A program made the translations under genes and the position numbers. A stretch of DNA of 64,000 bases from Streptomyces abyssalis (GTDB taxonomy: Bacteria > Actinomycetota > Actinomycetes > Streptomycetales > Streptomycetaceae), in contig NZ_LJGT01000036.1 in the NCBI RefSeq assembly GCF_001751365.1, forward strand, positions 248,001 to 312,000. Direction: 5' to 3'. The notes under the pieces are model-generated. The model had not been told where the DNA came from. It searched no databases and was given only the letters and a program-made list of their open reading frames with translations. Positions 1 through 8,460 of the stretch are shown here, piece after piece. The first letter of the stretch is position 1; each line of letters starts with the position of its first letter.

Positions 1-155
1 CGTGCGCGGCCTGTCGTCGCCGCGTGGCAGCAGTCCGTAAGCTGTGCCTCGTCAGACGGACGCGCTGGGAAACGACCAAGGGCTCCCCGGCCACCGGCTG
101 GGGACTCCCCGCCGGAGGCAGGGGAAGGGCCCACCACCTCAGGCAGGGGAACGAC

Positions 156-1799
156 ATGGCGATGATGCGGCTCCGACGCGAGGATCCGCGAGTCGTCGGC
201 TCGTTCCGGCTGCACCGGCGCCTCGGCGCCGGCGGCATGGGCGTGGTCTACCTCGGTTCCGACCGGCGGGGGCAGCGGGTCGCGCTGAAGGTCATCCGTC
301 CGGATCTCGCCGAGGACAAGGAGTTCCGCTCGCGCTTCGCCCGCGAGGTCTCCGCCGCGCGCCGCATCCGTGGCGGTTGTACGGCCAGGCTGGTTGCGGC
401 CGATCTGGACGCGGACAGGCCGTGGTTCGCCACGCAGTACGTGCCGGGCCCCTCGCTGCATGACAAGGTGAGCGAATCGGGCCCGCTTCCGGCGAGCCAA
501 GTCGCTTCCATCGGGGCGGCGTTGGCCGAAGGGCTGGTCGCCGTGCACGAGGCGGGCGTCGTACACCGTGACTTGAAGCCGTCCAACATCCTGCTCTCGC
601 CCAAGGGCCCGCGCATCATCGACTTCGGCATCGCCTGGGCCACGGGCGCGAGCACGCTGACGCATGTGGGCACGGCCGTGGGCTCGCCCGGGTTCCTCGC
701 ACCCGAACAGGTACGGGGCGCACTGGTGACCCCCGCGACGGACGTCTTCGCACTGGGCGCGACGCTGGCGTACGCGGCGACCGCCGACTCCCCCTTCGGG
801 CAGGGCAGTTCAGAAGTGATGCTGTACCGCGTGGTGCACGAGGAGCCTCAGCTGGAGGGCGTGCACGCTGCGCTCGCTCCGCTCATCCACGCGTGCCTGG
901 TGAAGCTGCCCGAGGAGCGTCCGAGCCCCCTCCAGCTCTCCCTCCGGCTCAAGGAGATCGCGACGCGCGAGGCGCGCGGCCTGTCGGAGCAGCCGGGCGG
1001 AACGCCGGGTGCCGACGCCGGGAGCGGCGCCTCGCACGGTTCCCACGGCTATTACGGCTCCGACGGGGCGGGGGCAGCGGACGGCCGGGGCGTCGCGGGC
1101 GGCGGTTCCGCGAGCGGAGGGCACCCGCCGGCCGCGCGGGCCACGGGCACCGGGACGAGCGCCAACAGGCCGTTCACCTCCGGTGGTTCGGCAGGATCAC
1201 CGGCTCGCGGCGGGGCGGGTCCGGTTCCGCGGTCGAGGCCGCCGGGCGACCGGGGCCGCCTGCGGCGCTCCGAGGAGCGAGGACGGCAGCGGCCGGCCCA
1301 GGCGCCCCGTCAGGAGCGGGAGCGGCACCGCGAGCACCACCGCGACCACGGAAGTCAAGGGGCGACCGGCGTGTCGGGGTCCTCGGCCACCGCGGGCGGC
1401 TCCTCGTCAGGCGGGCCGGGCGGTCATGCGGGCTCGCCCCGCACTTCGGCACCGCGTAACGGCGACCGCGCCACCGGAGCCGGAGCCGGGAGCCGCCCCA
1501 CGGCGCGGACGGCCACGCGCGCCGGCGGCGGCAACGCCGCGGGACGCGGGGGCCAGGCGCGGCGGCAGGGCGCGGCAGGGCGCGATCAGGGGCCGGGCTC
1601 CGCGCGGCGCGGAGCGGACCGGAGGCTGCTGCGGCAGCGGCTGATCGTGTTCGTGACGGTCACCCTGCTCGTGGCGCTGGGGATCGCGGCGGCACAGGGC
1701 TGCCAGGGGCCTGCGCGCGGCCTGGGCAGCCATCCGGCTCCCGCACCGGCGGCACCGGCTGACAATGCCCCGGTCCAGGGGGCTCCGGCCGGCGGCTGA
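156..1799 (+). CDS. Membrane-anchored serine/threonine protein kinase
   Basis: Hanks-type kinase of 547 aa that phosphorylates proteins on Ser/Thr. The kinase fold fills about residues 15-275: glycine loop LGAGGMGVVY (23-32), ATP-anchoring lysine K45, catalytic HRD at 137-139 (VVHRDLKPSN), DFG at 156-158 and an APEQ motif. Residues about 280-490 form a Gly/Ser/Arg/Pro-rich linker that looks disordered. One membrane helix (about 496-516, RLIVFVTVTLLVALGIAAAQ) leaves only about 30 residues outside, so there is no PASTA or other recognisable sensor domain. The ATG at 156 is preferred over an in-frame start at 24 because AGGGGA lies just upstream at 145-150. The 155 bases before it show no certain gene; a tail of an upstream gene cannot be excluded. 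It faces the next gene convergently. Substrates are unknown. Confidence 0.93.
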   Translation: MAMMRLRREDPRVVGSFRLHRRLGAGGMGVVYLGSDRRGQRVALKVIRPDLAEDKEFRSRFAREVSAARRIRGGCTARLVAADLDADRPWFATQYVPGPSLHDKVSESGPLPASQVASIGAALAEGLVAVHEAGVVHRDLKPSNILLSPKGPRIIDFGIAWATGASTLTHVGTAVGSPGFLAPEQVRGALVTPATDVFALGATLAYAATADSPFGQGSSEVMLYRVVHEEPQLEGVHAALAPLIHACLVKLPEERPSPLQLSLRLKEIATREARGLSEQPGGTPGADAGSGASHGSHGYYGSDGAGAADGRGVAGGGSASGGHPPAARATGTGTSANRPFTSGGSAGSPARGGAGPVPRSRPPGDRGRLRRSEERGRQRPAQAPRQERERHREHHRDHGSQGATGVSGSSATAGGSSSGGPGGHAGSPRTSAPRNGDRATGAGAGSRPTARTATRAGGGNAAGRGGQARRQGAAGRDQGPGSARRGADRRLLRQRLIVFVTVTLLVALGIAAAQGCQGPARGLGSHPAPAPAAPADNAPVQGAPAGG

Positions 1800-1833
1800 C
1801 ACCGCAGGACCGAGGCTGAAGCCGAACCCCCTC

Positions 1834-1875
1834 TTACGCGCCTCTCCTTACGCGTCTCTCCTCACGCGACCCGGG
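1834..1875. repeat. 14-bp tandem repeat between convergent genes
   Basis: Two adjacent 14-bp units, TTACGCGCCTCTCC (1834-1847) and TTACGCGTCTCTCC (1848-1861), differ at one base and are followed by a partial third unit starting TCACGCGA at 1862. They fill the short gap between the convergent kinase and methyltransferase genes. No hairpin terminator is obvious here. Confidence 0.5.
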
Positions 1876-2682
1876 TCACGTCCTCGTCGCCGCGTAGAAG
1901 GCGACCGCCGCGGCAGCGCCGACGTTGAGCGAGTCCACGCCGTGCGCCATCGGGATGCGGACCCGGTCGTCGGCGGCCCTCATCGCCCGCGCGGACAGGC
2001 CGTCCCCCTCGGCGCCGAGCAGCAGCGCCACCCGCGGCAGCCGGTGTGCCCCGATGTCGTCGAGCGGTACGGCGTCCTCGTCCGGAGTGAATGCGAGCAG
2101 CCGGAAGCCTGCCTCGCGAACCGGCTTCAGTCCGCCGGGCCATGTGCCGAGCCGCGCGTACGGGACCGAGAAGACCGCGCCCATCGACACCTTGACGGAG
2201 CGCCGGTAGAGCGGGTCGGCACAGGACGGGGAGAGAAGCACCCCGTCCATGCCGAGCGCCGCCGCGCTGCGGAACACCGCCCCGATGTTGGTGTGGTCGT
2301 TGACCGCTTCCATGATCACCACACGCCGGGCCGTGGCCAGCAGGGCCCCGGGCTCCGGCAGGGGCGTGCGTCCCATGGAGGCCAGGGCACCACGGTGCAC
2401 GTGGTAGCCGGTGACCTGCTCGGCGGCCTCCGGGCTCATCACGTAAGCGGGTGCCCGCACCTGATCGAGCACGTCCCGCATGACCGGAAGCCACTTCTCG
2501 GAGAGCAGCATCGAGCGCATCGGATAACCGGCCTGGGCGGCACGGCGGATGACCTTCTCGCCCTCTGCCACGAACAGGCCCTCGGCGGGCTCGCGTCTGC
2601 GGCGCAGCTCGACGTCGGTGAGGTCCGTGAAGTCGGACAACCGGGGGTCGGCGGGGTCGTCGACGGGGATGATGTCAGCCAC
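1876..2682 (-). CDS. TrmH/SpoU-family RNA 2'-O-methyltransferase
   Basis: A 268-aa SPOUT methyltransferase expected to transfer a methyl group from SAM to a ribose 2'-OH of rRNA or tRNA. The SPOUT motifs are in order in the C-terminal half: NHTNIGAVFRSAAALG (motif 1), LLLGAEGDGLS (motif 2) and VRIPMAHGVDSLNVGAAAAV (motif 3, knot). The N-terminal part (DPRLSDFTDLTDVELRRR, then LFVAEGEKVIRRA) resembles the substrate-binding domain of this family. It lies 13 bp downstream of the cobA/cysG-like gene, so the two are probably co-transcribed although their functions differ. The exact target nucleotide cannot be told from sequence. Confidence 0.9.
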   Translation of the reverse strand: MADIIPVDDPADPRLSDFTDLTDVELRRRREPAEGLFVAEGEKVIRRAAQAGYPMRSMLLSEKWLPVMRDVLDQVRAPAYVMSPEAAEQVTGYHVHRGALASMGRTPLPEPGALLATARRVVIMEAVNDHTNIGAVFRSAAALGMDGVLLSPSCADPLYRRSVKVSMGAVFSVPYARLGTWPGGLKPVREAGFRLLAFTPDEDAVPLDDIGAHRLPRVALLLGAEGDGLSARAMRAADDRVRIPMAHGVDSLNVGAAAAVAFYAATRT

Positions 2683-2695
2683 GGTTGACTTCGGC

Positions 2696-4015
2696 TCAGC
2701 TTCCGTTTCCGTTTTCGGCCGGGTCTTCGCGGGGGGCGGTGCTCCCGACGGAGACCACGTCTCCGACGACGATGACCGCGGGCGGCCGTACGCCTTCCGC
2801 GGCCGAACGCTCCGCCACCGTCGCCAGCGTGGCGTCGACGCGGCGCTCCCCCGCCATCGTCCCCTCCTGCACGACGGCCACCGGCGTAGCGGCGTCCCTG
2901 CCGTGCCGCACGAGGGTCTCCGCGATGGCGCCGATGCGTTCCACCGCCATCAGCAGTACGAGGGTGCCGCGCAGGCGTGCCAGCGCGGGCCAGTCGACGA
3001 GCGACCGCGGGTCGTCCGGGGCCACATGGCCGCTGACCACCGTGAACTCGTGCGCGACTCCCCGGTGGGTGACCGGGATGCCCACGGCGCCCGGGACGCT
3101 GACGGCGCTGGTGATGCCGGGCACGACGGTGACCGGGACGCCCGCCTCGGCGAGCTGCTCCGCCTCCTCCATGCCACGGCCGAAGACGAACGGGTCGCCG
3201 CCCTTGAGCCGCACGACGGACCTTCCGGCCTTGGCGTGCTGGACGAGGGCGTCGTTGATGGCCTCCTGCGCCATGGCGCGTCCGTAGGGGATCTTCGCCG
3301 CGTCGATCACCTCGACGTGCGGGGGCAGTTCGGCCAGCAGGTCACGCGGTCCGAGCCGGTCCGCGACGACGACGTCGGCCTCCGCGAGCAGCCGCCGGCC
3401 GCGCACCGTGATCAGGTCCGGGTCGCCCGGGCCGCCGCCGACGAGGGCCACTCCCCCGGTACGGCCGCGGTGCCGGGGCGCGCCGAGCGTACCGTCGTGC
3501 AGGCCTTCGACGACCGCGTCGCGGACGGCCGCGGAGCGGCGGGGGTCGCGGCCCGTCAGGACGGCGACGGTGACGCCCTCGCTCTGACCGGTGGCCGGGG
3601 TCCAGGCGGTGGCGGCCGAGGCGTCGTCGCTGCGTACGCACCACACGCGGCGGTCCTCGGCCTCGGCGGAGGCCGCCTGGTTGGTGGCGGGGTCGTCGGT
3701 CGCGATCAGTGCGTACCAGGCGCCGTCCAGGTCTCCGCCGGTGTACGGGCGCTGCCGCCAGGTCAGTTCGCCCGCGTCGGCCATGGCCTCGACGGAAGGG
3801 GTCACGGCGGGGGCGATCAGCAGCACGTCCGCGCCGGCGGCCAGCAGTGCGGGGAGCCGCCGCTGGGCGACGACGCCTCCGCCGACGACCACCACGCGGC
3901 GCCCGACGAGGCGGAGGCCGACGGGGTAGGCGGGGTGGTCCCTCCCGGCGCCGGGCCGGGGAGCGTCCCTGGTTTCCGTCCCGTTTCCGTTCGTCGGGGG
4001 CTCGGGCTCGGACAT
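2696..4015 (-). CDS. cobA: Uroporphyrinogen-III C-methyltransferase fused to precorrin-2 dehydrogenase domain (CysG-like)
   Basis: A 439-aa two-domain tetrapyrrole enzyme. Residues about 25-170 form a Rossmann domain of the siroheme-synthase N-terminal type (RLVGRRVVVVGGGVVAQRRL binds NAD) for precorrin-2 oxidation and possibly iron chelation. Residues about 190-430 are the SUMT domain that methylates uroporphyrinogen III at C2 and C7 with SAM: VALVGGGPGDPDLITVRG, VVRLKGGDPFVFGRG and VPGITSAVSVPGAVGIPVTH are the family signatures. The product feeds both siroheme (sulfite and nitrite reductases) and cobalamin. It sits with other corrinoid genes on the same strand, about 320 bp downstream of the cobT fusion. 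A TAGTCT -10-like box at 4106-4111 could drive it. Confidence 0.93.
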   Translation of the reverse strand: MSEPEPPTNGNGTETRDAPRPGAGRDHPAYPVGLRLVGRRVVVVGGGVVAQRRLPALLAAGADVLLIAPAVTPSVEAMADAGELTWRQRPYTGGDLDGAWYALIATDDPATNQAASAEAEDRRVWCVRSDDASAATAWTPATGQSEGVTVAVLTGRDPRRSAAVRDAVVEGLHDGTLGAPRHRGRTGGVALVGGGPGDPDLITVRGRRLLAEADVVVADRLGPRDLLAELPPHVEVIDAAKIPYGRAMAQEAINDALVQHAKAGRSVVRLKGGDPFVFGRGMEEAEQLAEAGVPVTVVPGITSAVSVPGAVGIPVTHRGVAHEFTVVSGHVAPDDPRSLVDWPALARLRGTLVLLMAVERIGAIAETLVRHGRDAATPVAVVQEGTMAGERRVDATLATVAERSAAEGVRPPAVIVVGDVVSVGSTAPREDPAENGNGS

Positions 4016-4333
4016 GCGCGTGCGGCTCCTTGCTTGCGGAACGGGCCGCTACGGCGCTGGAGCGGCGGAGGAAGTGCGTGTGCGGTGGGGACATGCCTCG
4101 CGTACAGACTATGGCGCGGGAGGTGCGGACGCTGTTCCGCGGATCACTGCAGGACGGCGCGGGGCCGGAGGCAGGACGACCGCACGCGGTGACGGGGGTC
4201 CGGGCCGGTGGCGGCGCCGTCCGCCCGCGCACGCAGGGGAGGCACAACAGGCGAGCACGCGCGCGGACCCGGAGGCGCGGCAGGGCATGGCGCGGTGACG
4301 CAGCCCGCACCTGCCGGGCGGACACGCCCCTTC
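4016..4333. other. Intergenic stretch upstream of cobA, no gene
   Basis: This 318-bp gap between the cobT fusion and the cobA/cysG-like gene has no convincing coding frame; open frames crossing it are GC-driven artefacts. The only supportable signal is a possible promoter for cobA near 4106. I looked for a cobalamin riboswitch here because of the neighbours and saw no convincing B12 box. Confidence 0.6.
4106..4111 (-). promoter_or_regulatory. Possible -10 box for cobA
   Basis: On the minus strand TAGTCT matches the TANNNT pattern of Streptomyces vegetative promoters. A start near 4099 would give a leader of about 84 bases before the cobA ATG. No good -35 element is visible, so this is tentative. 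Confidence 0.3.
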
Positions 4334-7300
4334 TCAGCCCTTGCCAGTGACTCCCGCCGAGTCGAACGTCGCGACCTCGTGCATGGCACGCGCGGCGCTC
4401 TGCACCATCGGCAGCGACAGCAGGGCGCCCGTGCCCTCCCCCAGCCGCAGGTCCAGGTCGACCAGCGGGCGGAGCCCGAGCTTGGTGAGAGCGGCCACGT
4501 GCCCGGGCTCGGAACTGCGGTGCCCCGCGATGCACGCGGCCAGGGCCTCCGGCGCCACGCAGCGCGCGACCAGGGCGGCGGCACCCGCGCTGACTCCGTC
4601 GAGGATCACCGGCGTACGGAGGGACGCGCCGCCGAGGATGAGCCCGACCAGCGCCGCGTGTTCGAGCCCGCCGACGGCCGCCAGCATCCCCAGCGGATCC
4701 TCCGGATCGGGCTGGTGGAATTCGAGAGCGCGGCGTACCACTTCGACCTTGCGTGCGTGCGTCTCGTCGTTGATGCCCGTGCCGCGGCCGGTCACCTCGG
4801 AAGGGTCAGCGCCCGTGCACGCGGCGACGAGCACCGCGGAGGCCGTGGTGTTGGCGATGCCCATCTCACCTGTGAGCAGCGCCCTGTTGCCCGCGGCGAC
4901 AAGGTCGCGTGCGGTCTCGATGCCCACCTCGACGGCGCGCAGCGCCTCCTCACGGGTCATGGCAGGACCCTGTGTCATGTCGGCGGTGCCCGCGCGGACC
5001 TTGCGCGGCAACAGGCCGGGCGTGGAGGGAAGTTCGGCCGCCACGCCGACGTCGACGATGCAGACCTCGGCGCCGACCTGGTTCGCGAACGCGTTGCAGA
5101 CGGCGCCGCCGCCCAGGAAGTTGGCGACCATCTGGCCCGTGACCTCCTGCGGCCATGGCGTCACTCCCTGGGCGTGCACCCCGTGGTCCCCCGCGAAGAT
5201 CGCGACGGCGGCGGGCTCCGGGAGCGGTGGCGGGCACTTGCGTGAAAGGCCGCACAGCTGCGCGGAGATGATCTCCAGCATGCCGAGCGCACCCGCCGGC
5301 TTGGTCATCCGCTTCTGCCGCTCCCACGCCTCACCGAGCGCCTTGGCGTCCAGGGGACGGATGGCGGCGACGGTGTCGGAGAGCAGGTCCTGCGGCTCGG
5401 CACCGGGCAGTACACGGCGTCCGTACGACTCCTCGTGCACCACCCAGGACAGCGGACGGCGCTTGGACCAGCCGGCCTGCGCCAGTTCGGGCTCGGGCGG
5501 GAACTCGTCGACGTAACCGACGCACAGGTAGGCGACGACCTCCAGGTGCTCGGGCAGCTCCAGCGCGCGGACCATCTCACGCTCGTCGAAGAAGCTGACC
5601 CAGCCGACGCCCAGCCCCTCGGCGCGGGCCGCCAGCCACAGGTTCTCCACGGCGAGCGCCGAGGAGTACGGGGCCATCTGCGGCTGTGTGTGACGGCCGA
5701 GGGTGTGCCGGCCGCCACGGGTCGGGTCCGCGGTGACGACGATGTTGACGGGGGTGTCGAGGATCGCCTCGATCTTCAGTTCCTTGAACTGCTTCGCCCG
5801 CGCCTTCGGCAGGGACTCGGCGTACGCGTGCCGCTGGCGCTCGGCCAGTTCGTGCATGGCGCGCCGGGTCTCCTCGGAGCGGATGACCACGAAGTCCCAG
5901 GGCTGGGAGTGGCCGACGCTGGGCGCGGTGTGGGCCGCCTCCAGGACGCGCAGCAGCACCTCGTGCGGGATGGGGTCGGGGCGGAATCCGTTGCGGATGT
6001 CCCGGCGCTCGCGCATCAGACGGTGTACGGCCTCGCGCTCGTCGTCGGCGTAGCCAGGGGCGGGCGGGCCCGTCGGGGCAGGAGGAGCTTCGGGCTGGGC
6101 CTCGCCCGCACTCTCCGGGGCGTCGGTCCCGGTCTCCGGGCCGGTCTCCGCTGCTGCCCCCGCCTCGGTCTCCGCTTCGTCTCCGGGAGCCGTTCCCGTA
6201 CCGGCGGCCGTGGCAGGGTCCTCATCAGCCGCATCCGGCCCGGGTGCCGGTGCGGCGGCGGATGCGCTGCCCTCCGCGGCGTCTTCGCTTATGAGATCGG
6301 CGGGTACTGGCACGGCTGCGACCTCCGCCTGCTGTGCCTCCCCGGCGGCGGGAGCGGACCCGGGTGCCGTGCCGGGCGCGGCTTCAGCCCCGGCTTCAGT
6401 TCCGGGCGCGGGCGCGGACTCCGCCGCCGCGACGTCCTGCGCGGCGGCGGGCTCCGGCTGAGGCCCGGCCTCCACGGCTGCGTGCTGCCCCTGTCTCGGC
6501 ACCGTGGCCTCTGCCTCGGGCTGCGGTGGTCCCTCCGTGAGGTTCTGCGCGCCGCCGTCCCGGGCGACACCCGTGGCGCCGCCCGCCTGGGCCTGGGGGC
6601 TCTGTACTGCCGCTGTCGCGACATGCCGGGTCTGCTGGGCCGGGATACCGGCGATGTTCTCGGGCGCCGGAGCGGTACCGGACCCGGCCTGTGCGGCTTC
6701 CTGAGCCGGTGCGGCTCCTTCGCCCGCCTCCACCGCAGGCTGCTGGGCAGGGATCTTCGCCTCCTCCGCCACCGGTGCGGCGTCCTCCGCGCGCGGCAGC
6801 TCCCCGGGCGGCGGTGTGGCCGAACCGTCACCGTCAACAGGCGTGACGGTACCGGGCTGTTGGGGTTCGATCGCCTCCACCGCAGTCGAACCCGGGGAAG
6901 AGACCCACGTGTTGCCGGTGCCGGTGCTCTCGTTGCTGCTCTCGTCCTTCGCGCGGCGGTGCCTGCGTTTGCGGCCGCCGCCGGAACGGGACGCGGCAGT
7001 CTGCTCGTCCTGCGTTCCGGCTGACGGCGTCGCGGCCGCCGGAGCCGATGCCGCAGCCGCGGCATCTCCGGGTTGCCGCACCGCGGCTTCGGGCCCGGCG
7101 GGCCCGGCCTGCTCCTGCGCCGGGGCGGGCTGAGGAGCGTTCCCCTGCGCGGACGCGGCCAGTTGGGGACCGGCGAGCGCCATGGCTTCCTGGGCCCGGA
7201 CGGGTGCCTCCGCGTCACCTGACGGACTGCCGCCGGCCGCCCACGCCTCGTTCTGCGGTGGCAGCGCACCGAGTTGAGGCCCCGGGAGCGGCTCGGGGTT

Positions 7301-8206
7301 CTCCTGTGTGAGATCCAGATACTCGGGGCCGCCCGCGGTGGCGTCGTCCCGCCGCGGGGTGCTGTCGTACCCATGAGCGGACTCGCCCTGCTGAGCGGTG
7401 ACTTCGGGCTGCCGCTGAACCTGCGGCTGTGCCTGCGCGGGCGGCTGCGGCACCGCCTTCCGGGACTGCGCGGAAGGTCCTGGCGCAGGTCCCGTGGCTG
7501 GGGCGGCGTTCTGCGCGGACCCGCCCGGCCGGCCGCCGAGCCCGCGGTCGGAGAGCGGACGCACCGCCCCCGACTGCTCCGGCTCGGGCGGCCCCAGGTG
7601 GAGCGGACGGCGGGGAGGCGTCCGGTCGCGTGGCGTCCCCTGCGCCGGAGTGGTGGTCTGCTGATCTTCCGGGTAGGCCGCCCGGACCGAACTGGCGTCG
7701 ATCGCGCCGGAGTCACGCCCGTCCGTCTCGTGCGGACCGGGCACGTGGGCGGTGGTGCCGGGGGCGGGCTCGTACTGCTGCGCACCTGTCTCCGGCTGCG
7801 GCTGGGGCTGCTGCTGCAAGGGCGGCTGCTGTGGCTGGTAGGCGTCCATGTGCCCGTAGAACTCCTGCGTGTACGGGCCCTGTTGCACGTAGGGGTCCTG
7901 CTGGGCGTACGCGTCGTGCTGGGCGTACGGGTCCTGTTGCGCATATGGGTCCTGGCCGCCCGGGACCTGCGGCTGCGGCTGGGCGCCTGCGGAGGCCTGC
8001 GGGTCGTGCCACGCACCGTGCGAGCCCGGCAGCAGCAACTCCGGGCCGGCGGGGGCGGCTTCGGGAGTCGCCGCATCGCCGAAGCCTGCGTCCGGTGCCG
8101 CGTAGGAGTAGCCGCCGTCCACCGGAAGACCCGGCTGTCCGCCGTCCGGCTGCCCGCCTGCATTCTCCGGCTGCCCCTCACCCGGGATCTGGCCGGTGTC
8201 AGTCAT
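4334..8206 (-). CDS. cobT: BluB-CobT fusion: DMB synthase plus nicotinate-nucleotide:DMB phosphoribosyltransferase with long disordered N-terminus
   Basis: A 1290-aa protein with three parts. Residues 1 to about 720 are low-complexity (Gln/Pro early, then Ala/Glu/Pro), including repeats such as DPYAQQDPYAQHDAYAQQ. Residues about 725-935 are a BluB-type flavin domain (RRDIRNGFRPDPIPHEVLLR, TAPSVGHSQPWDFVV, EGLGVGWVSFFDEREM), which cleaves reduced FMN to 5,6-dimethylbenzimidazole (DMB). Residues about 945-1290 are CobT (FAGDHGVHAQGVTPWPQEVT, NTTASAVL, GRGTGIND, and LRLGEGTGALLSLPM containing the catalytic Glu), which joins DMB to nicotinate mononucleotide to form alpha-ribazole phosphate. A typical CobT is about 350 aa, so the fusion makes and consumes the lower ligand on one chain. 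The ATG at 8206 has GAGGGG upstream and overlaps a small ORF by ATGA. Confidence 0.93.
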   Translation of the reverse strand: MTDTGQIPGEGQPENAGGQPDGGQPGLPVDGGYSYAAPDAGFGDAATPEAAPAGPELLLPGSHGAWHDPQASAGAQPQPQVPGGQDPYAQQDPYAQHDAYAQQDPYVQQGPYTQEFYGHMDAYQPQQPPLQQQPQPQPETGAQQYEPAPGTTAHVPGPHETDGRDSGAIDASSVRAAYPEDQQTTTPAQGTPRDRTPPRRPLHLGPPEPEQSGAVRPLSDRGLGGRPGGSAQNAAPATGPAPGPSAQSRKAVPQPPAQAQPQVQRQPEVTAQQGESAHGYDSTPRRDDATAGGPEYLDLTQENPEPLPGPQLGALPPQNEAWAAGGSPSGDAEAPVRAQEAMALAGPQLAASAQGNAPQPAPAQEQAGPAGPEAAVRQPGDAAAAASAPAAATPSAGTQDEQTAASRSGGGRKRRHRRAKDESSNESTGTGNTWVSSPGSTAVEAIEPQQPGTVTPVDGDGSATPPPGELPRAEDAAPVAEEAKIPAQQPAVEAGEGAAPAQEAAQAGSGTAPAPENIAGIPAQQTRHVATAAVQSPQAQAGGATGVARDGGAQNLTEGPPQPEAEATVPRQGQHAAVEAGPQPEPAAAQDVAAAESAPAPGTEAGAEAAPGTAPGSAPAAGEAQQAEVAAVPVPADLISEDAAEGSASAAAPAPGPDAADEDPATAAGTGTAPGDEAETEAGAAAETGPETGTDAPESAGEAQPEAPPAPTGPPAPGYADDEREAVHRLMRERRDIRNGFRPDPIPHEVLLRVLEAAHTAPSVGHSQPWDFVVIRSEETRRAMHELAERQRHAYAESLPKARAKQFKELKIEAILDTPVNIVVTADPTRGGRHTLGRHTQPQMAPYSSALAVENLWLAARAEGLGVGWVSFFDEREMVRALELPEHLEVVAYLCVGYVDEFPPEPELAQAGWSKRRPLSWVVHEESYGRRVLPGAEPQDLLSDTVAAIRPLDAKALGEAWERQKRMTKPAGALGMLEIISAQLCGLSRKCPPPLPEPAAVAIFAGDHGVHAQGVTPWPQEVTGQMVANFLGGGAVCNAFANQVGAEVCIVDVGVAAELPSTPGLLPRKVRAGTADMTQGPAMTREEALRAVEVGIETARDLVAAGNRALLTGEMGIANTTASAVLVAACTGADPSEVTGRGTGINDETHARKVEVVRRALEFHQPDPEDPLGMLAAVGGLEHAALVGLILGGASLRTPVILDGVSAGAAALVARCVAPEALAACIAGHRSSEPGHVAALTKLGLRPLVDLDLRLGEGTGALLSLPMVQSAARAMHEVATFDSAGVTGKG

Positions 8207-8361
8207 GCGTACCCCTCGCGCATCGGTAGTGCTTCTTCCAGCCCTGCGGACAGCCGCCTGGCTTCGTAGATGAAGAACGAGCGCGCACCAGGTGCGGCAC
8301 GTTCTCCCCCACGCGCCGTCCGGACATTGACGGACGAACCCTCAACACCGCACGGCGGCAC
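8203..8361 (-). CDS. Candidate 52-aa small ORF coupled to cobT
   Basis: An open frame starting GTG at 8361 ends with TGA at 8203-8205, overlapping the cobT ATG in the classic ATGA arrangement that usually signals translational coupling. The predicted peptide ends RSFFIYEARRLSAGLEEALP followed by MREGYA. The second half looks protein-like and amphipathic, while the first 27 residues are less so and codon bias is only moderate. There is no clear Shine-Dalgarno before the GTG, and an in-frame stop lies three codons further up, so this is the only long start. I do not recognise the family. It could instead be a non-coding leader. Confidence 0.35.
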   Translation of the reverse strand: MPPCGVEGSSVNVRTARGGERAAPGARSFFIYEARRLSAGLEEALPMREGYA

Positions 8362-8460
8362 AACGATCCGTCAGCCTACCCGGGGCTGAGCTGACCTCCG
8401 TCCCCCGAAGGGTGAGAAACAGCACTTCGTCGTGGTCCGTCACGAACTGGCCACAGAGGT

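Noticed and set aside
5435..7024. Long antisense open frames across the cobT fusion (also 6289-8181 and 7274-8269)
   Set aside because: They arise from the GC-rich, repetitive third-position pattern of the disordered N-terminal region; no recognisable domains or ribosome-binding sites.
8207..8460. Cobalamin riboswitch before the cobT fusion or before cobA
   Set aside because: No B12 box or matching core pattern was found on either strand here or at 4016-4333; a covariance-model search would be decisive.
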